A stretch of DNA of 64,000 bases from Pseudomonas sp. S37 (GTDB taxonomy: Bacteria > Pseudomonadota > Gammaproteobacteria > Pseudomonadales > Pseudomonadaceae). The stretch is from contig NZ_JACVZC010000012.1 in the NCBI RefSeq assembly GCF_016658545.1, forward strand, positions 1 to 64,000, given 5' to 3'. Positions 49,937 to 58,334 of this stretch are shown here, one piece after another. The notes beneath the pieces are model-generated. The model did no database searches. It was not told the origin of the DNA and saw nothing but the letters and a program-made list of their open reading frames with translations. The position numbers and the translations under genes were made by a program. Each line of letters opens with the position of its first letter. Position 1 is the first letter of the stretch.

Positions 49937-51979
49937 TTACGCCACCCCTAATTCGCCAAACACGAACGCATACTCCAGCGCCACATCCTTCAACCCCTGA
50001 TACCGCCCGCTCATCCCGCCATGCCCGGCGCCCATCTCGGTCTTGAGCAGCAGCAAGTTGCCGTCAGTCTTCAGCGTGCGCAGCCGCGCCACCCACTTGG
50101 CCGCTTCCCAGTACTGCACGCGGCTGTCGTTGTAGCCCGCCACCACCAGCATCGCCGGGTAGGCCTGTGCCTTCACGTTCTCGTAGGGCGCATAAGCCTT
50201 GATCCGCGCGTACACCTCCGGCTCCTCAGGGTTGCCCCATTCGTCGTACTCGGTCACGGTCAACGGCAGCTCGGGGTCGAGCATGGTGTTGAGCACGTCG
50301 ACGAACGGCACTTCGGCAATCGCACAGCGGAACAGCTCGGGGCGCAGGTTGAGCACCGCGCCAATCAACAGGCCGCCAGCGCTGCCACCACTGATCGCCA
50401 GCCGATCGGCGCCGGTCACGCCCTCGGCGATCAGGTGCTCGGCACAGGCGATGAAGTCGCTGAAGGTATTGTGTTTGTGCGCCTGCTTGCCGGCGCGGTA
50501 CCACGCTTCGCCCAGTTCGCCGCCACCCCGTACATGGGCGATGGCAAAGGCTACGCCGCGCTGCAGCAGGCTCAGGCGCGCATGCGAGAACCACGGGTCG
50601 AGGCTTTCGCCATAGGCGCCGTAGCCATACAGGTACAGCGGCACGGTCTGGCCCAGGTCCTGGCGGCGGCGCACCAGGCTGATCGGTACCTGGGTGCCAT
50701 CGGCGGCTGTGGCCCACAGGCGCTCGCTGACATAGTCGTCGGCATCGAACGCACCCAGAACCGGGGTTTGCTTAAGTACGGCCTGGGCGCCTGTGGCCAG
50801 CTCCAGCTGGCGTACCTGGGCCGGGCGGTTGAGGGCTTCGTAACGCAGGCGCAGGCGTGGGCTGGCGAACTCCAGGCTGTCTTGCACATACAGGCTGTAG
50901 GCCGCATCCGGCAGCTCGACGCGGTAGCCCGGCAGGCCTTGCGGGCGCACTTCGATGATCGGCAGGCCGCCTTCGCGCAGGCTCAGGGTCAGCGCGCCGG
51001 CATTCAGGCTGAGGCCTTCGAGCATGATCGCGTCACGGTGCGCCACCAGCACTTGCCATTGTTCACGGCTGGGCACCGGCGCCACCGGGGCGTGATACAG
51101 GGCGAAGTTGATGCCGTCCTGGTTGGTGCGGATAAACCAACGCCACTCGCCGTCGAGCTGGCCGTGGTCGGGGAAGTATTCGTGGCCTTCGACCCGCGGC
51201 GCCAGGCAGACGAAGGGCGCCTGCGGGGTTTGCGCGTCGAGTACCCAGGCTTCGCTGGTGGTCTTGCTGTTCAGCAGCAGCACCAGCTGGCGCTCGGAGC
51301 TGGTGCGGTAGCAATGCAGGAAGAAGCGCCCGTCGGGCTCTTCGAACACGGTCTGTGCGCCGGCACTGCCCAGGGTATGGCGGCGCAGGCGCCATGGCCG
51401 GTGGGTGTCGTCCAGTTCGGCGAAGAACAGCGTCTGGCTGTCGTTGGCCCAGGTCAGGCTGCCGTCGCAGTCATCGAAGGGCAGGGCAGTGACGTTGCCG
51501 CTGGCCAGGTCCTTGACGTACAGGCTGTAGACCTCGTCGCCACTGGTATCGAGGCTGTAGGCCAGCAGGCGGTGGTCGGGGCTGACGTTGAACGCGCCAA
51601 GCGAAAGAAAACCGCCGTTGGCCAGGGCGTTGGGGTCGAGCAGCAACTGTTCCTGGCTTTCATCGACCGTGTTGGAGTCGTCGGCCGGGCGCGGGCAGCG
51701 GTAGTGGCGCGGGTACTCGTCGCCGGCAGTGGTGCGGGTGTAATACAGGTACGGGCCCCAGGGTGATGGCAACGACAGGTCGGTTTCCTGGATGCGGCCC
51801 TTGATCTCTTCGAACAGCTGCTCGCGCAGTTGTGCCTGGTTGGCCAGGCAAGCTTCCTGGTAGGTGTTTTCGGCTTGCAGGTAGGCGAGTACCCCGGGGG
51901 TGTCGCGTTGTTGCAGCCAGGCGTACGGGTCGGCGGCCTGGTCGGCGTGGGCAATCGGGGGTTGGGGCTTGGTTGGCAT
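49937..51979 (-). CDS. Oligopeptidase B (S9 family)
   Basis: A 680-residue serine peptidase of the prolyl oligopeptidase family. An N-terminal beta-propeller (about 70-400) gates a C-terminal alpha/beta-hydrolase domain with the triad Ser533 (ISGGSAGG), Asp618 (YNDSRV) and His653 (GAGHGG). Oligopeptidase B enzymes cleave after Arg or Lys in short peptides in the cytoplasm or periplasm. There is no signal peptide. The YGAYG and HVRGGGELGEAWY motifs confirm the family. Confidence 0.92.
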   Translation of the reverse strand: MPTKPQPPIAHADQAADPYAWLQQRDTPGVLAYLQAENTYQEACLANQAQLREQLFEEIKGRIQETDLSLPSPWGPYLYYTRTTAGDEYPRHYRCPRPADDSNTVDESQEQLLLDPNALANGGFLSLGAFNVSPDHRLLAYSLDTSGDEVYSLYVKDLASGNVTALPFDDCDGSLTWANDSQTLFFAELDDTHRPWRLRRHTLGSAGAQTVFEEPDGRFFLHCYRTSSERQLVLLLNSKTTSEAWVLDAQTPQAPFVCLAPRVEGHEYFPDHGQLDGEWRWFIRTNQDGINFALYHAPVAPVPSREQWQVLVAHRDAIMLEGLSLNAGALTLSLREGGLPIIEVRPQGLPGYRVELPDAAYSLYVQDSLEFASPRLRLRYEALNRPAQVRQLELATGAQAVLKQTPVLGAFDADDYVSERLWATAADGTQVPISLVRRRQDLGQTVPLYLYGYGAYGESLDPWFSHARLSLLQRGVAFAIAHVRGGGELGEAWYRAGKQAHKHNTFSDFIACAEHLIAEGVTGADRLAISGGSAGGLLIGAVLNLRPELFRCAIAEVPFVDVLNTMLDPELPLTVTEYDEWGNPEEPEVYARIKAYAPYENVKAQAYPAMLVVAGYNDSRVQYWEAAKWVARLRTLKTDGNLLLLKTEMGAGHGGMSGRYQGLKDVALEYAFVFGELGVA

Positions 51980-52002
51980 TGAGGGTCTCTTGGTTGGGGT
52001 TG

Positions 52003-52041
52003 CCTGTGCTGGCCTCTTCGCGGGTAAACCCGCTCCTACAG
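52003..52041. repeat. Single REP element
   Basis: One REP unit between the divergent peptidase and membrane-protein genes. Confidence 0.82.
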
Positions 52042-52093
52042 CCCGGAAAAGTGTTTATCATAGGCAACTCTTTGCCTGGCTTGCACGAACACC

Positions 52094-52591
52094 ATGATCG
52101 AGAACGACTACACCTTCGCCTGGGGCCTGTACGCGGTTGCGGCCCTGGGCTGCCTCCTGGTGGGCTTCAAGCTCACCGGCTGGATGTGGCGCTGGCTGCG
52201 CGAACCGCTGCGGGTGCTGCTGGCGGTGCTGCTGCTGACCCCGACCATTGTCGACCCGGTCAAGGAAAGCTTTGCCCCGGCCATCGCCATCACCGCCCTG
52301 GATGTCGCCTTCAAGGTCGGCAACAACGCCTGGCGCGCGGTGTCCGACTTTGCCATGTATGGCCTGATCGCCTTTGCCCTGTATTTCCTCTTCGTGCTGC
52401 TGCGCTGGCCGCTGGAAAAGCGCGCCCGCGAGCGCCGTGCGCAGGCTGAAGCCGCCGCCCAGCGTCAGCTGGCCGAAGATGACCAGTTCGGCGCCCAGGC
52501 GCCACTGGCCGCCGAGCGCAGCGACCGTTACCGTGACGACCCGCCGCCCGCCGCCCCGCGTGGCAATGGCCGGGTCGAGCCCCGTCTGTAA
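52094..52591 (+). CDS. Small inner-membrane protein
   Basis: A 165-residue protein with three or so membrane segments: about 8-26 (FAWGLYAVAALGCLLVGFKL), 36-52 (LREPLRVLLAVLLLTPTIVDP) and 85-103 (DFAMYGLIAFALYFLFVLL). A charged Ala/Arg-rich cytoplasmic tail follows (105-165). It is not an MFS transporter although some databases label relatives so. It is transcribed with a class II glutamine amidotransferase gene 14 bp downstream and a DUF2937 gene, a trio that seems conserved in Pseudomonas. Confidence 0.8.
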   Translation: MIENDYTFAWGLYAVAALGCLLVGFKLTGWMWRWLREPLRVLLAVLLLTPTIVDPVKESFAPAIAITALDVAFKVGNNAWRAVSDFAMYGLIAFALYFLFVLLRWPLEKRARERRAQAEAAAQRQLAEDDQFGAQAPLAAERSDRYRDDPPPAAPRGNGRVEPRL

Positions 52592-52605
52592 GCGGAGACC
52601 CAGCC

Positions 52606-53379
52606 ATGTGCGAACTGTTGGGCATGAGTGCCAACGTCCCTACCGACATCGTCTTCAGCTTCACCGGCCTGATGCAGCGCGGTGGCCGCACCGGCCCTCA
52701 CCGTGACGGCTGGGGTATCGGCTTCTACGAGGGGCGCGGCCTGCGCCTGTTCCAGGACCCGGCGGCCAGCAGCGAGTCGGAAGTAGCCAACCTGGTGCAG
52801 CGCTACCCGATCAAGAGCGAAGTGGTCATTGGTCACATTCGCCAGGCCAACGTCGGCAAGGTGTGCCTGTCCAACACCCACCCGTTCGTGCGGGAAATGT
52901 GGGGCCGCAACTGGTGCTTCGCGCACAACGGCCAGCTGGGCGAGTTCAAGGGCCTGGCGAGTTTCTACCGGCCGGTGGGCGACACCGACAGCGAAGCGGC
53001 TTTCTGCGACCTGCTCAACCGCATCCGTAGCGCCTTCCCCGAGCCGGTGCCGGTGGAACAGCTGCTGCCGGTGCTGGTCGAAGCCTGTGCCGGCTACCGT
53101 GGCCAGGGCGTGTTCAACTGCATGCTCAGCGACGGTGACTGGTTGTTCTGCTTCTGTTCGACCAAGCTGGTGCACATTACCCGGCGTGCACCGTTTGGTG
53201 CGGCGCGCTTGAAGGATGTCGACCTGATCGTCGATTTTCATACCGAAACCACCCCCAACGACGTGGTCACGGTGATTGCCACCGAGGCCCTGACCGAGAA
53301 CGAGACCTGGCACCGCTACGAGCCGGGTCAATGGGCCTTGTGGCGGCACGGAGAGTGCACAGCGCACGGCCAGAGCTAA
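52606..53379 (+). CDS. Class II glutamine amidotransferase (YafJ-like)
   Basis: A 257-residue glutaminase domain protein. Cys2 after Met1 is the N-terminal nucleophile (MCELLGM); GPHRDGWGIGFYEG, IGHIRQA and FAHNGQLGEF form the glutamine site. It should release ammonia from glutamine, but the acceptor domain is missing, so the partner and product are unknown. It lies between two membrane-protein genes in one operon; AGGAG-like sequence precedes the ATG. Confidence 0.9.
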   Translation: MCELLGMSANVPTDIVFSFTGLMQRGGRTGPHRDGWGIGFYEGRGLRLFQDPAASSESEVANLVQRYPIKSEVVIGHIRQANVGKVCLSNTHPFVREMWGRNWCFAHNGQLGEFKGLASFYRPVGDTDSEAAFCDLLNRIRSAFPEPVPVEQLLPVLVEACAGYRGQGVFNCMLSDGDWLFCFCSTKLVHITRRAPFGAARLKDVDLIVDFHTETTPNDVVTVIATEALTENETWHRYEPGQWALWRHGECTAHGQS

Positions 53380-53388
53380 GGACGCTGC

Positions 53389-53910
53389 ATGTTCAGAAGT
53401 TACCTGCGGTTGCTGCTGTTCACCTTCGGCCTGCTGGCCGGTATCCAGGTCCCGGGGCTGGTCAAGGACTACAGCCAGCGGGTCGAGGCACACCTATTCG
53501 AGTCGCGCGAGGCGCTGGATGGCTTCCGGCAAACGGCCGAACGCTTCTTCAATGGCGACCTGCAGGCGTTGCTGCGGCACTATCGCAGCAGTGACGACCC
53601 GGTGTTCAACAGTGATGCCAACAGCATCGCAAGCCTGATGATCCGCAACGAACTGCTGGAAAACGAATGGCAGGCACTGCAAGGGCCATGGGCCGAGCGC
53701 ACATGGCATGTGCTGGTGCAGGCCGACCCGCAGCTGCGCGAAGAAACCCTGAACGGCTACAGCTACCAGATTCTGCTGGTGCCCGAGGCGGTTGGCTGGG
53801 GTGTTGGCGCAGGGTTTGTGCTGGCGTTTGTGGTCGAGAGCGTGTTGCTGGGGATTGGTTGGGTGATCCTCGGTGGGCGGCGCCGGGTGGTGAAAGAGAG
53901 CTGGCGCTGA
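53389..53910 (+). CDS. DUF2937-family membrane protein
   Basis: A 173-residue protein with membrane segments at about 6-24 (LRLLLFTFGLLAGIQVPGL) and 141-165 (GWGVGAGFVLAFVVESVLLGIGWVILGG) and a periplasmic helical domain between them. This is the DUF2937 layout; function unknown. It starts 9 bp after the amidotransferase stop and ends the operon. Confidence 0.85.
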   Translation: MFRSYLRLLLFTFGLLAGIQVPGLVKDYSQRVEAHLFESREALDGFRQTAERFFNGDLQALLRHYRSSDDPVFNSDANSIASLMIRNELLENEWQALQGPWAERTWHVLVQADPQLREETLNGYSYQILLVPEAVGWGVGAGFVLAFVVESVLLGIGWVILGGRRRVVKESWR

Positions 53911-53961
53911 GTTCTGCCGCGCATGTGGCTAGCTGTTCACGCCAGTTTCGCGCTAATAGGA

Positions 53962-54261
53962 TTAGCGCCATTTTCTTCCTGGCTCTCGCTTGCTGGGCAT
54001 CGCGCCGCAATGCAGGAAAATTCCAATTAGAGTCATCCATCCCAAAGCTGGATTTGACTTCAGTAAGAGTGGTTGATAGCCAAAAAACAAGAAGTAGGAT
54101 TGTTCAATTGCTCTCATATAATACGTTATGAAGAAGATGTTGTAGGCAAAGCAGATAGAGAGCAGCGAATAGCCCAGATGTCGTCCGGAACACAGGTGTC
54201 GTAATATGAATGCAGTGGCTACGCTGCCTATGATCATAATTGAGAAAGACAGGGGATTCAT
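53962..54261 (-). CDS. Small three-segment membrane protein, candidate immunity protein
   Basis: A 99-residue hydrophobic protein with segments at about 5-20 (SFSIMIIGSVATAFIL), 30-48 (YSLLSICFAYNIFFITYYM) and 72-88 (GWMTLIGIFLHCG) and a basic C-terminus (KREPGRKWR). Base composition is clearly more AT-rich than that of the neighbours. Its ATG overlaps the stop of the DUF4225 gene (ATGA), which I take as the start (54273 is the other choice). Its place right after a probable membrane-acting T6SS toxin gene suggests it is the cognate immunity protein. No family is recognised. Confidence 0.65.
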   Translation of the reverse strand: MNPLSFSIMIIGSVATAFILRHLCSGRHLGYSLLSICFAYNIFFITYYMRAIEQSYFLFFGYQPLLLKSNPALGWMTLIGIFLHCGAMPSKREPGRKWR

Positions 54262-55117
54262 TGCTTTTCCCATTCAACCAGAATTTGCTCACCCGTCATC
54301 ATGTCTATTCCGACCTCAAACATAATCGAACCTTTCCCCATCTCCCTGTAAGCCCGAATTTTGTCTGCTTCGATGTAACGAAAAAGTCGCCATGTGCCGG
54401 TTTTCAGGATCATACGGCTCATGCCGAATGCTGACAGACCTATATCTACAGCGCCGTACCCAATGTTGCCTTGAGATGCGCGTCCACCCGATATTTCGGC
54501 TATTTTTTGGTAGCCTTTACGTACTGGGCCAATGGTGTCACTTCGCCTGGTAACGATATTACGCCCGTTTTCGTAAATGTTGTTGGCACCATGGAGTATC
54601 AGTGGTAGCCCCCCAAGCGCGCAGCCCAGTCCAAGCGACAATTTGCACACCGCAACCCCGGTACCTATCTGGAGTACTCCGGCGGCAACGCCTGCAACAA
54701 GCTTGCTATATTCTAGTGCTTGTTCAAAAAGGAGCGAATGTTCCCTTGTTAGGCTCTGTACGAAAAGCCTTGATACTTGTCCATGCTGCGTTGAAAACAG
54801 CCTCGGAATGCTCATGTACTCCAGTACACTCCGCTTCCTCGGCTGTTTTCGCCTTGCCTGCCCCTGCGTCTCAAGACTTTTCGTACAGAGCCTAGTGATT
54901 TTTTCGCTTCCTCAGGCGATAGCCGGCCATCTTGAACCGCATTAACGATTGCCTGCCCCGTACGTGATATTTCCTGGGTAAACTTGGCCCGAAGCCGCTC
55001 GTCACTCAAGCATTGCACCCCGATGTGGCGTGCATATAGCGTCAAGCGATTTGCCATGTCATTGACTGCGGATATTTCGGTGGAGTTGGCGAGTGTATTG
55101 CTGTCAAGCGGCTTCAC
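54258..55117 (-). pseudogene. DUF4225 protein gene (probable T6SS effector) split by a MITE
   Basis: Two frames make one interrupted gene. The 5' part (54812-55117) encodes MKPLDSNT to LSPEEAKKSL; the 3' part (54258-54815) resumes at TREHSLLFEQAL and holds the DUF4225-like core: two Gly-rich hydrophobic stretches (LVAGVAAGVLQIGTGVAV, LGLGCALGGLPLILHG), then GAVDIGLSAFGMSRMILKTGTWRLFRYIEADKIRAYREM. A 141-bp inverted-repeat element lies between. Taking out 143 bp (element plus one TA) brings both parts into the same frame, giving 238 residues. The ATG overlaps the hcp stop. The hydrophobic core suggests a pore-former; toxicity is inferred. Confidence 0.82.
54752..54892. mobile_element. 141-bp MITE inserted in the DUF4225 gene
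   Basis: The ends are near-perfect inverted repeats: GGCTCTGTACGAAAAG plus CTTGA on the left and its complement on the right (21 of 22 match). The element is flanked by the 2-bp duplication TA (54750-54751 and 54893-54894). It encodes nothing itself and its inside folds back (GAAAACAGCC near 54787 against GGCTGTTTTC near 54841), so it is a non-autonomous MITE. GGCTCTGTAC ends and a TA target fit mobilisation by an IS5-group (IS427-like) transposase acting in trans. Confidence 0.85.
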
Positions 55118-55599
55118 AAGCCCTCGCCCCAGTTCGCGTAGCCACTGGTATTTGCTCCCAGATGATGCCAGCCGATGAATCCATAGCGAATGGCAAGGTA
55201 CTCCTGTGGGTCTTGGTCGTTGAGCAGGATGGAGTGCGGCATCTCGATGCGATGGTCCACAAGTAACCCATCGGATAGAGTTATTTGAAAATAGTGCTCA
55301 TGCTCGCTATTTTTGTTTCTGCGGAAAAAGTTGATCTTGCACTCTACGATCTCGCGGTTTGTCAATGCTTGGGCGAGTAGAGGCGTCGATTTGTCAACAT
55401 GCTTTGTAATCAGAATAGGCCGATGAGTTGCAGCCATGGTATTGCCCAGGCTGGCAAGGCTATGGCTGAACGAAAGCACCATGATTTCATCGCGGTGGGC
55501 ACTCTGGCATCGGTTACCAATGGATTCAGTTGTGGAGCAGCCCGCTGAGATCAGCCCTTGCTGCCTGCCCGTCATTGTCATATATCCATGAAAAGCCAT
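55114..55599 (-). CDS. Hcp-family type VI secretion protein (orphan)
   Basis: A 161-residue Hcp tube protein. MTGRQQGLISAGCSTTESIGNRCQ, ILITKHVDKSTPLLAQALTNREIVECKINFFR and the C-terminal GFIGWHHLGANTSGYANW are typical of the Hcp type that travels with cargo effectors. Hexameric Hcp rings form the T6SS inner tube and carry small effectors in the lumen. No other T6SS structural gene lies in the window. AGGGAG supports the start. It is coupled by ATGA to the DUF4225 gene. There is an unusual insertion-like ASLGNTMAATHRP between the first and second motifs. Confidence 0.88.
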   Translation of the reverse strand: MAFHGYMTMTGRQQGLISAGCSTTESIGNRCQSAHRDEIMVLSFSHSLASLGNTMAATHRPILITKHVDKSTPLLAQALTNREIVECKINFFRRNKNSEHEHYFQITLSDGLLVDHRIEMPHSILLNDQDPQEYLAIRYGFIGWHHLGANTSGYANWGEGL

Positions 55600-55861
55600 A
55601 TCTACAACTCCCTGTCAGTGAAGGTGCAAAAGCTAAAGTGCGCAAAGGACGGATGTATGTAGGACGCTTCTGATCTTTATGGTGACAATTGATAGCAAAT
55701 ATTTCCGCTCGTTGTGCCGCGCGTCATTCTGCTGCGTATCAAGCTGTGCTTGCAGGAGTACTATGCACAGTCACTCGACCGAGTTTGACTACAGGATCTG
55801 CGTGAGACATGTTGGCCGCAAGCCTTGCGGCAAGCATCTGCAGGCGCGGTAAGGTAGGCAT

Positions 55862-56641
55862 ATGGATAACAACAACGGAGGCCGCGTGGTGGAACGCCTG
55901 CTACTCAATTGCGACATGGGCGAGAGTTTCGGCAGCTGGCGCATGGGCCTGGATGCCGAGGTCATGCCCTACATCGATTGCGCCAACATCGCCTGTGGCT
56001 ACCACGCTGGCGACCCCGGTATCATGCGCCGCACCGTGGCGCTGGCGCTGGAACACGGGGTAACCATCGGCGCGCACCCGGCCTACCCGGACCTGGTCGG
56101 TTTCGGCCGCCGCTCCATGGCCTGCAGCGCGGAAGAAATCCGTGACCTGCTGCACTACCAGATCGGTGCGCTGGACGGCATCTGCAAGGTGCTGGGAGGG
56201 CGCGTAGCCTACGTGAAGCCGCATGGCGCGCTGTACAACGACATGATGGCCGACCCGCTCAAGCTGCGTGCCGTGCTGGAAGCGGTTGCAGCCTACGACA
56301 GCAACCTGCCGCTTATGCTGATGGCCACCGCTGATAACCGCGCCGCCCAGGCGCTGGGCGATGAAATCGGTGTGCCGCTGTGGTTCGAGGCGTTCGCTGA
56401 CCGCGCCTATACCGCCAGCGGCCACCTGGTTTCGCGGCGGCTGCCCGGCGCGGTGCACCACGACCCGGCGCTGGTGGTGGAGCAGGCCGTGCGCCTGGCC
56501 CGTGGCGACACGCTGGTGGCGGACGACGGCAGTGCCTTGAAGCTGGCGGCCAGCACCCTGTGCGTGCATGGCGACAACGACAGTTCGGTGGCCGCGGTGC
56601 GGCAGATTCGTCAGGCCCTCAATGCGCTGGAGGCGCGATGA
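55862..56641 (+). CDS. pxpA: 5-oxoprolinase subunit A
   Basis: A 259-residue LamB/YcsF-family protein, subunit A of the PxpABC complex, which hydrolyses 5-oxo-L-proline (pyroglutamate) to glutamate with [41 protein letters not shown] and [12 protein letters not shown] are family motifs. It heads a tight three-gene operon, with ATGA overlaps to pxpB and pxpC. The ATG at 55862 is used, although [10 protein letters not shown] usually begins at about residue 5 and here at 13, so a GTG closer in is possible. Confidence 0.93.
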   Translation: MDNNNGGRVVERLLLNCDMGESFGSWRMGLDAEVMPYIDCANIACGYHAGDPGIMRRTVALALEHGVTIGAHPAYPDLVGFGRRSMACSAEEIRDLLHYQIGALDGICKVLGGRVAYVKPHGALYNDMMADPLKLRAVLEAVAAYDSNLPLMLMATADNRAAQALGDEIGVPLWFEAFADRAYTASGHLVSRRLPGAVHHDPALVVEQAVRLARGDTLVADDGSALKLAASTLCVHGDNDSSVAAVRQIRQALNALEAR

Positions 56642-57324
56642 AGCCGTGCATCGAAGTGGTAGCCATCGACAGCCTGATGGTGCGCCTGTTCGAGCGTATC
56701 GACGAGGCCAACATGCCGTGGATGCTCGCCGCCAGCCAGCGCCTGCGGGCGGCGTTCGGCGAGCACTTGCTGGACCTGGTGCCGTCCTACACCACGCTGA
56801 TGGTGCAGTTCGACCTGGCGCCAAGCGAGGCGAGGGTGTTGATCGTCCAGGCGCTGGACGGTTTGCAACCAGACACCGGCAGTGGTGGCCGTCGCCACGA
56901 GATCCCGGTGTGGTACGACGCCAGTGTCGGCCCGGAACTGCCGGTGCTGGCAGCCCGCAGCGGCTTGAGCGAGGCCGAGGTAATCCGTTTGCACAGTGAG
57001 CGTGAGTACCCGGTATTCGCCTTGGGCTTTGCCCCTGGTTTCGGTTTCATGGGCCTGGTTGACGAACGCCTGGCCAGCCCGCGCCTAAGCACGCCGCGCA
57101 AGCGGGTGGCGGCGGGTAGTGTGGGTATTGCCGAACGGCAGACGGCGGCCTACCCGGCGGTGTCGCCGGGTGGCTGGAACCTGATCGGGCGTACCCCGGT
57201 GCGTTTGTTCGACCATGAACGTGAGGGTTACAGCCTATTGCAACCCGGTGACCGGGTGCGTTTCGTGGCGGTTTCGCGCAGCGAATTCCTGGCCCTGGGT
57301 GGTGATGTGGAGGCGCAAGGATGA
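56638..57324 (+). CDS. pxpB: 5-oxoprolinase subunit B
   Basis: A 228-residue protein of the KipI/PxpB family. [58 protein letters not shown] and [15 protein letters not shown] are family signatures of the allophanate-hydrolase subunit 1 fold. The ATG overlaps the pxpA stop (ATGA), which fixes the start. Confidence 0.93.
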   Translation: MKPCIEVVAIDSLMVRLFERIDEANMPWMLAASQRLRAAFGEHLLDLVPSYTTLMVQFDLAPSEARVLIVQALDGLQPDTGSGGRRHEIPVWYDASVGPELPVLAARSGLSEAEVIRLHSEREYPVFALGFAPGFGFMGLVDERLASPRLSTPRKRVAAGSVGIAERQTAAYPAVSPGGWNLIGRTPVRLFDHEREGYSLLQPGDRVRFVAVSRSEFLALGGDVEAQG

Positions 57325-58238
57325 AGCAGTTGCAGATCGAGGCCAGCACCCCGCTGTGCCAGTTGCAGGATGCCGGGCGTTTCGGCGTGCGCCACCTGGG
57401 CGTGACCCAGGGCGGGGCGCTGGACTGGGTGGCCATGCACTGGGCCAACTGGCTGCTGGATAACCCGTTGGGTGCGCCGGTGGTCGAGGTGGCGCTGGGT
57501 GGCTTCAGTGTGGTGGCAGAGCAGGATTGTGTGCTGGCGCTGGCCGGTGCCGACCTGGACGCGCGGGTGGATGATCAGCCGTTGGCGCCATGGCGCAGCT
57601 TTGCCCTGGCCAAGGGGCAGCGGTTGACCCTGAAGCAGCCGAAGCAAGGCGTGCGCGCATATCTGGCGGCACCTGGCGGGTTTCTGGGTGAGGATGTACT
57701 GGGCAGTTGTGCCACGGTTGTGCGGGAAGCGCTGGGCGGTATCGATGGCCAGGGGGCTGCGCTTGGTAAAGGCCAGGTGCTGGCTTTCGCGGGTACTCCG
57801 GCAAGCCTTCGTGAAGTACCGGATGCGTTGCGCCCGCGCTATGACCAGAAGCCCGTGCTCGACCTGGTGATGGGCGCGCAGATCGGCGATTTCAGCGGTA
57901 CCAGCCTGTTTGAGGCATTCAACAGTGACTGGACGCTGGACAGCCGGGCCGACCGCATGGGCATCCGCCTGCTGGGGCCGCAGTTGGTCTACCAGGGCGT
58001 GCCGATGATTTCCGAAGGGATTCCGTTGGGGGCGGTGCAGGTGCCGCCGGATGGGCAACCGATCGTGTTGCTCAATGATCGGCAGACCATTGGTGGTTAT
58101 CCGCGGCTGGGGGCGTTGACGCCGTTGGCATTGGCGCAGCTCGCGCAGTGCATGCCGGGGGCGCGGGTGAGCTTCAGGGCGGTGGTGCAGGATGAGGCGT
58201 GGCGGGAGCAGCAGCTTTACCTGCAGCGTTGGTTGTAG
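57321..58238 (+). CDS. pxpC: 5-oxoprolinase subunit C
   Basis: A 305-residue KipA/PxpC (allophanate hydrolase subunit 2) protein. LCQLQDAGRFGVRHLGVTQGGALDW at the N-terminus, YLAAPGGF, SRADRMGIRLLGP and ISEGIPLGAVQVPPDGQPIVLLNDRQTIGGYPRLG are typical. It overlaps pxpB by ATGA and completes the complex. A REP pair follows, between convergent genes. Confidence 0.93.
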   Translation: MKQLQIEASTPLCQLQDAGRFGVRHLGVTQGGALDWVAMHWANWLLDNPLGAPVVEVALGGFSVVAEQDCVLALAGADLDARVDDQPLAPWRSFALAKGQRLTLKQPKQGVRAYLAAPGGFLGEDVLGSCATVVREALGGIDGQGAALGKGQVLAFAGTPASLREVPDALRPRYDQKPVLDLVMGAQIGDFSGTSLFEAFNSDWTLDSRADRMGIRLLGPQLVYQGVPMISEGIPLGAVQVPPDGQPIVLLNDRQTIGGYPRLGALTPLALAQLAQCMPGARVSFRAVVQDEAWREQQLYLQRWL

Positions 58239-58240
58239 GG

Positions 58241-58329
58241 CTGCTGGCCTATTCGCGGGTGAACCCGCTCCCACAGGAATATCACTGTCCCTGTGGGAGC
58301 GGGTTTACCCGCGAATAGGCCGGGACAGG
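58241..58329. repeat. Inverted REP pair
   Basis: REP units at 58241-58276 and 58289-58329, only 12 bp apart. Confidence 0.85.
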
Positions 58330-58334
58330 CCCCC

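Noticed and set aside
50021-51766. 581-codon frame antisense to oligopeptidase B
   Set aside because: Shadow frame with His/Gln/Ala-rich low-complexity product; the opposite frame holds the full catalytic triad.
52094-52591. MFS transporter label for the 165-residue membrane protein
   Set aside because: Only about three membrane segments and no MFS motif.
54812-55117. A complete independent 101-residue gene upstream of the DUF4225 part
   Set aside because: Its last 26 or so residues are coded by the MITE; it is the 5' part of the interrupted DUF4225 gene.
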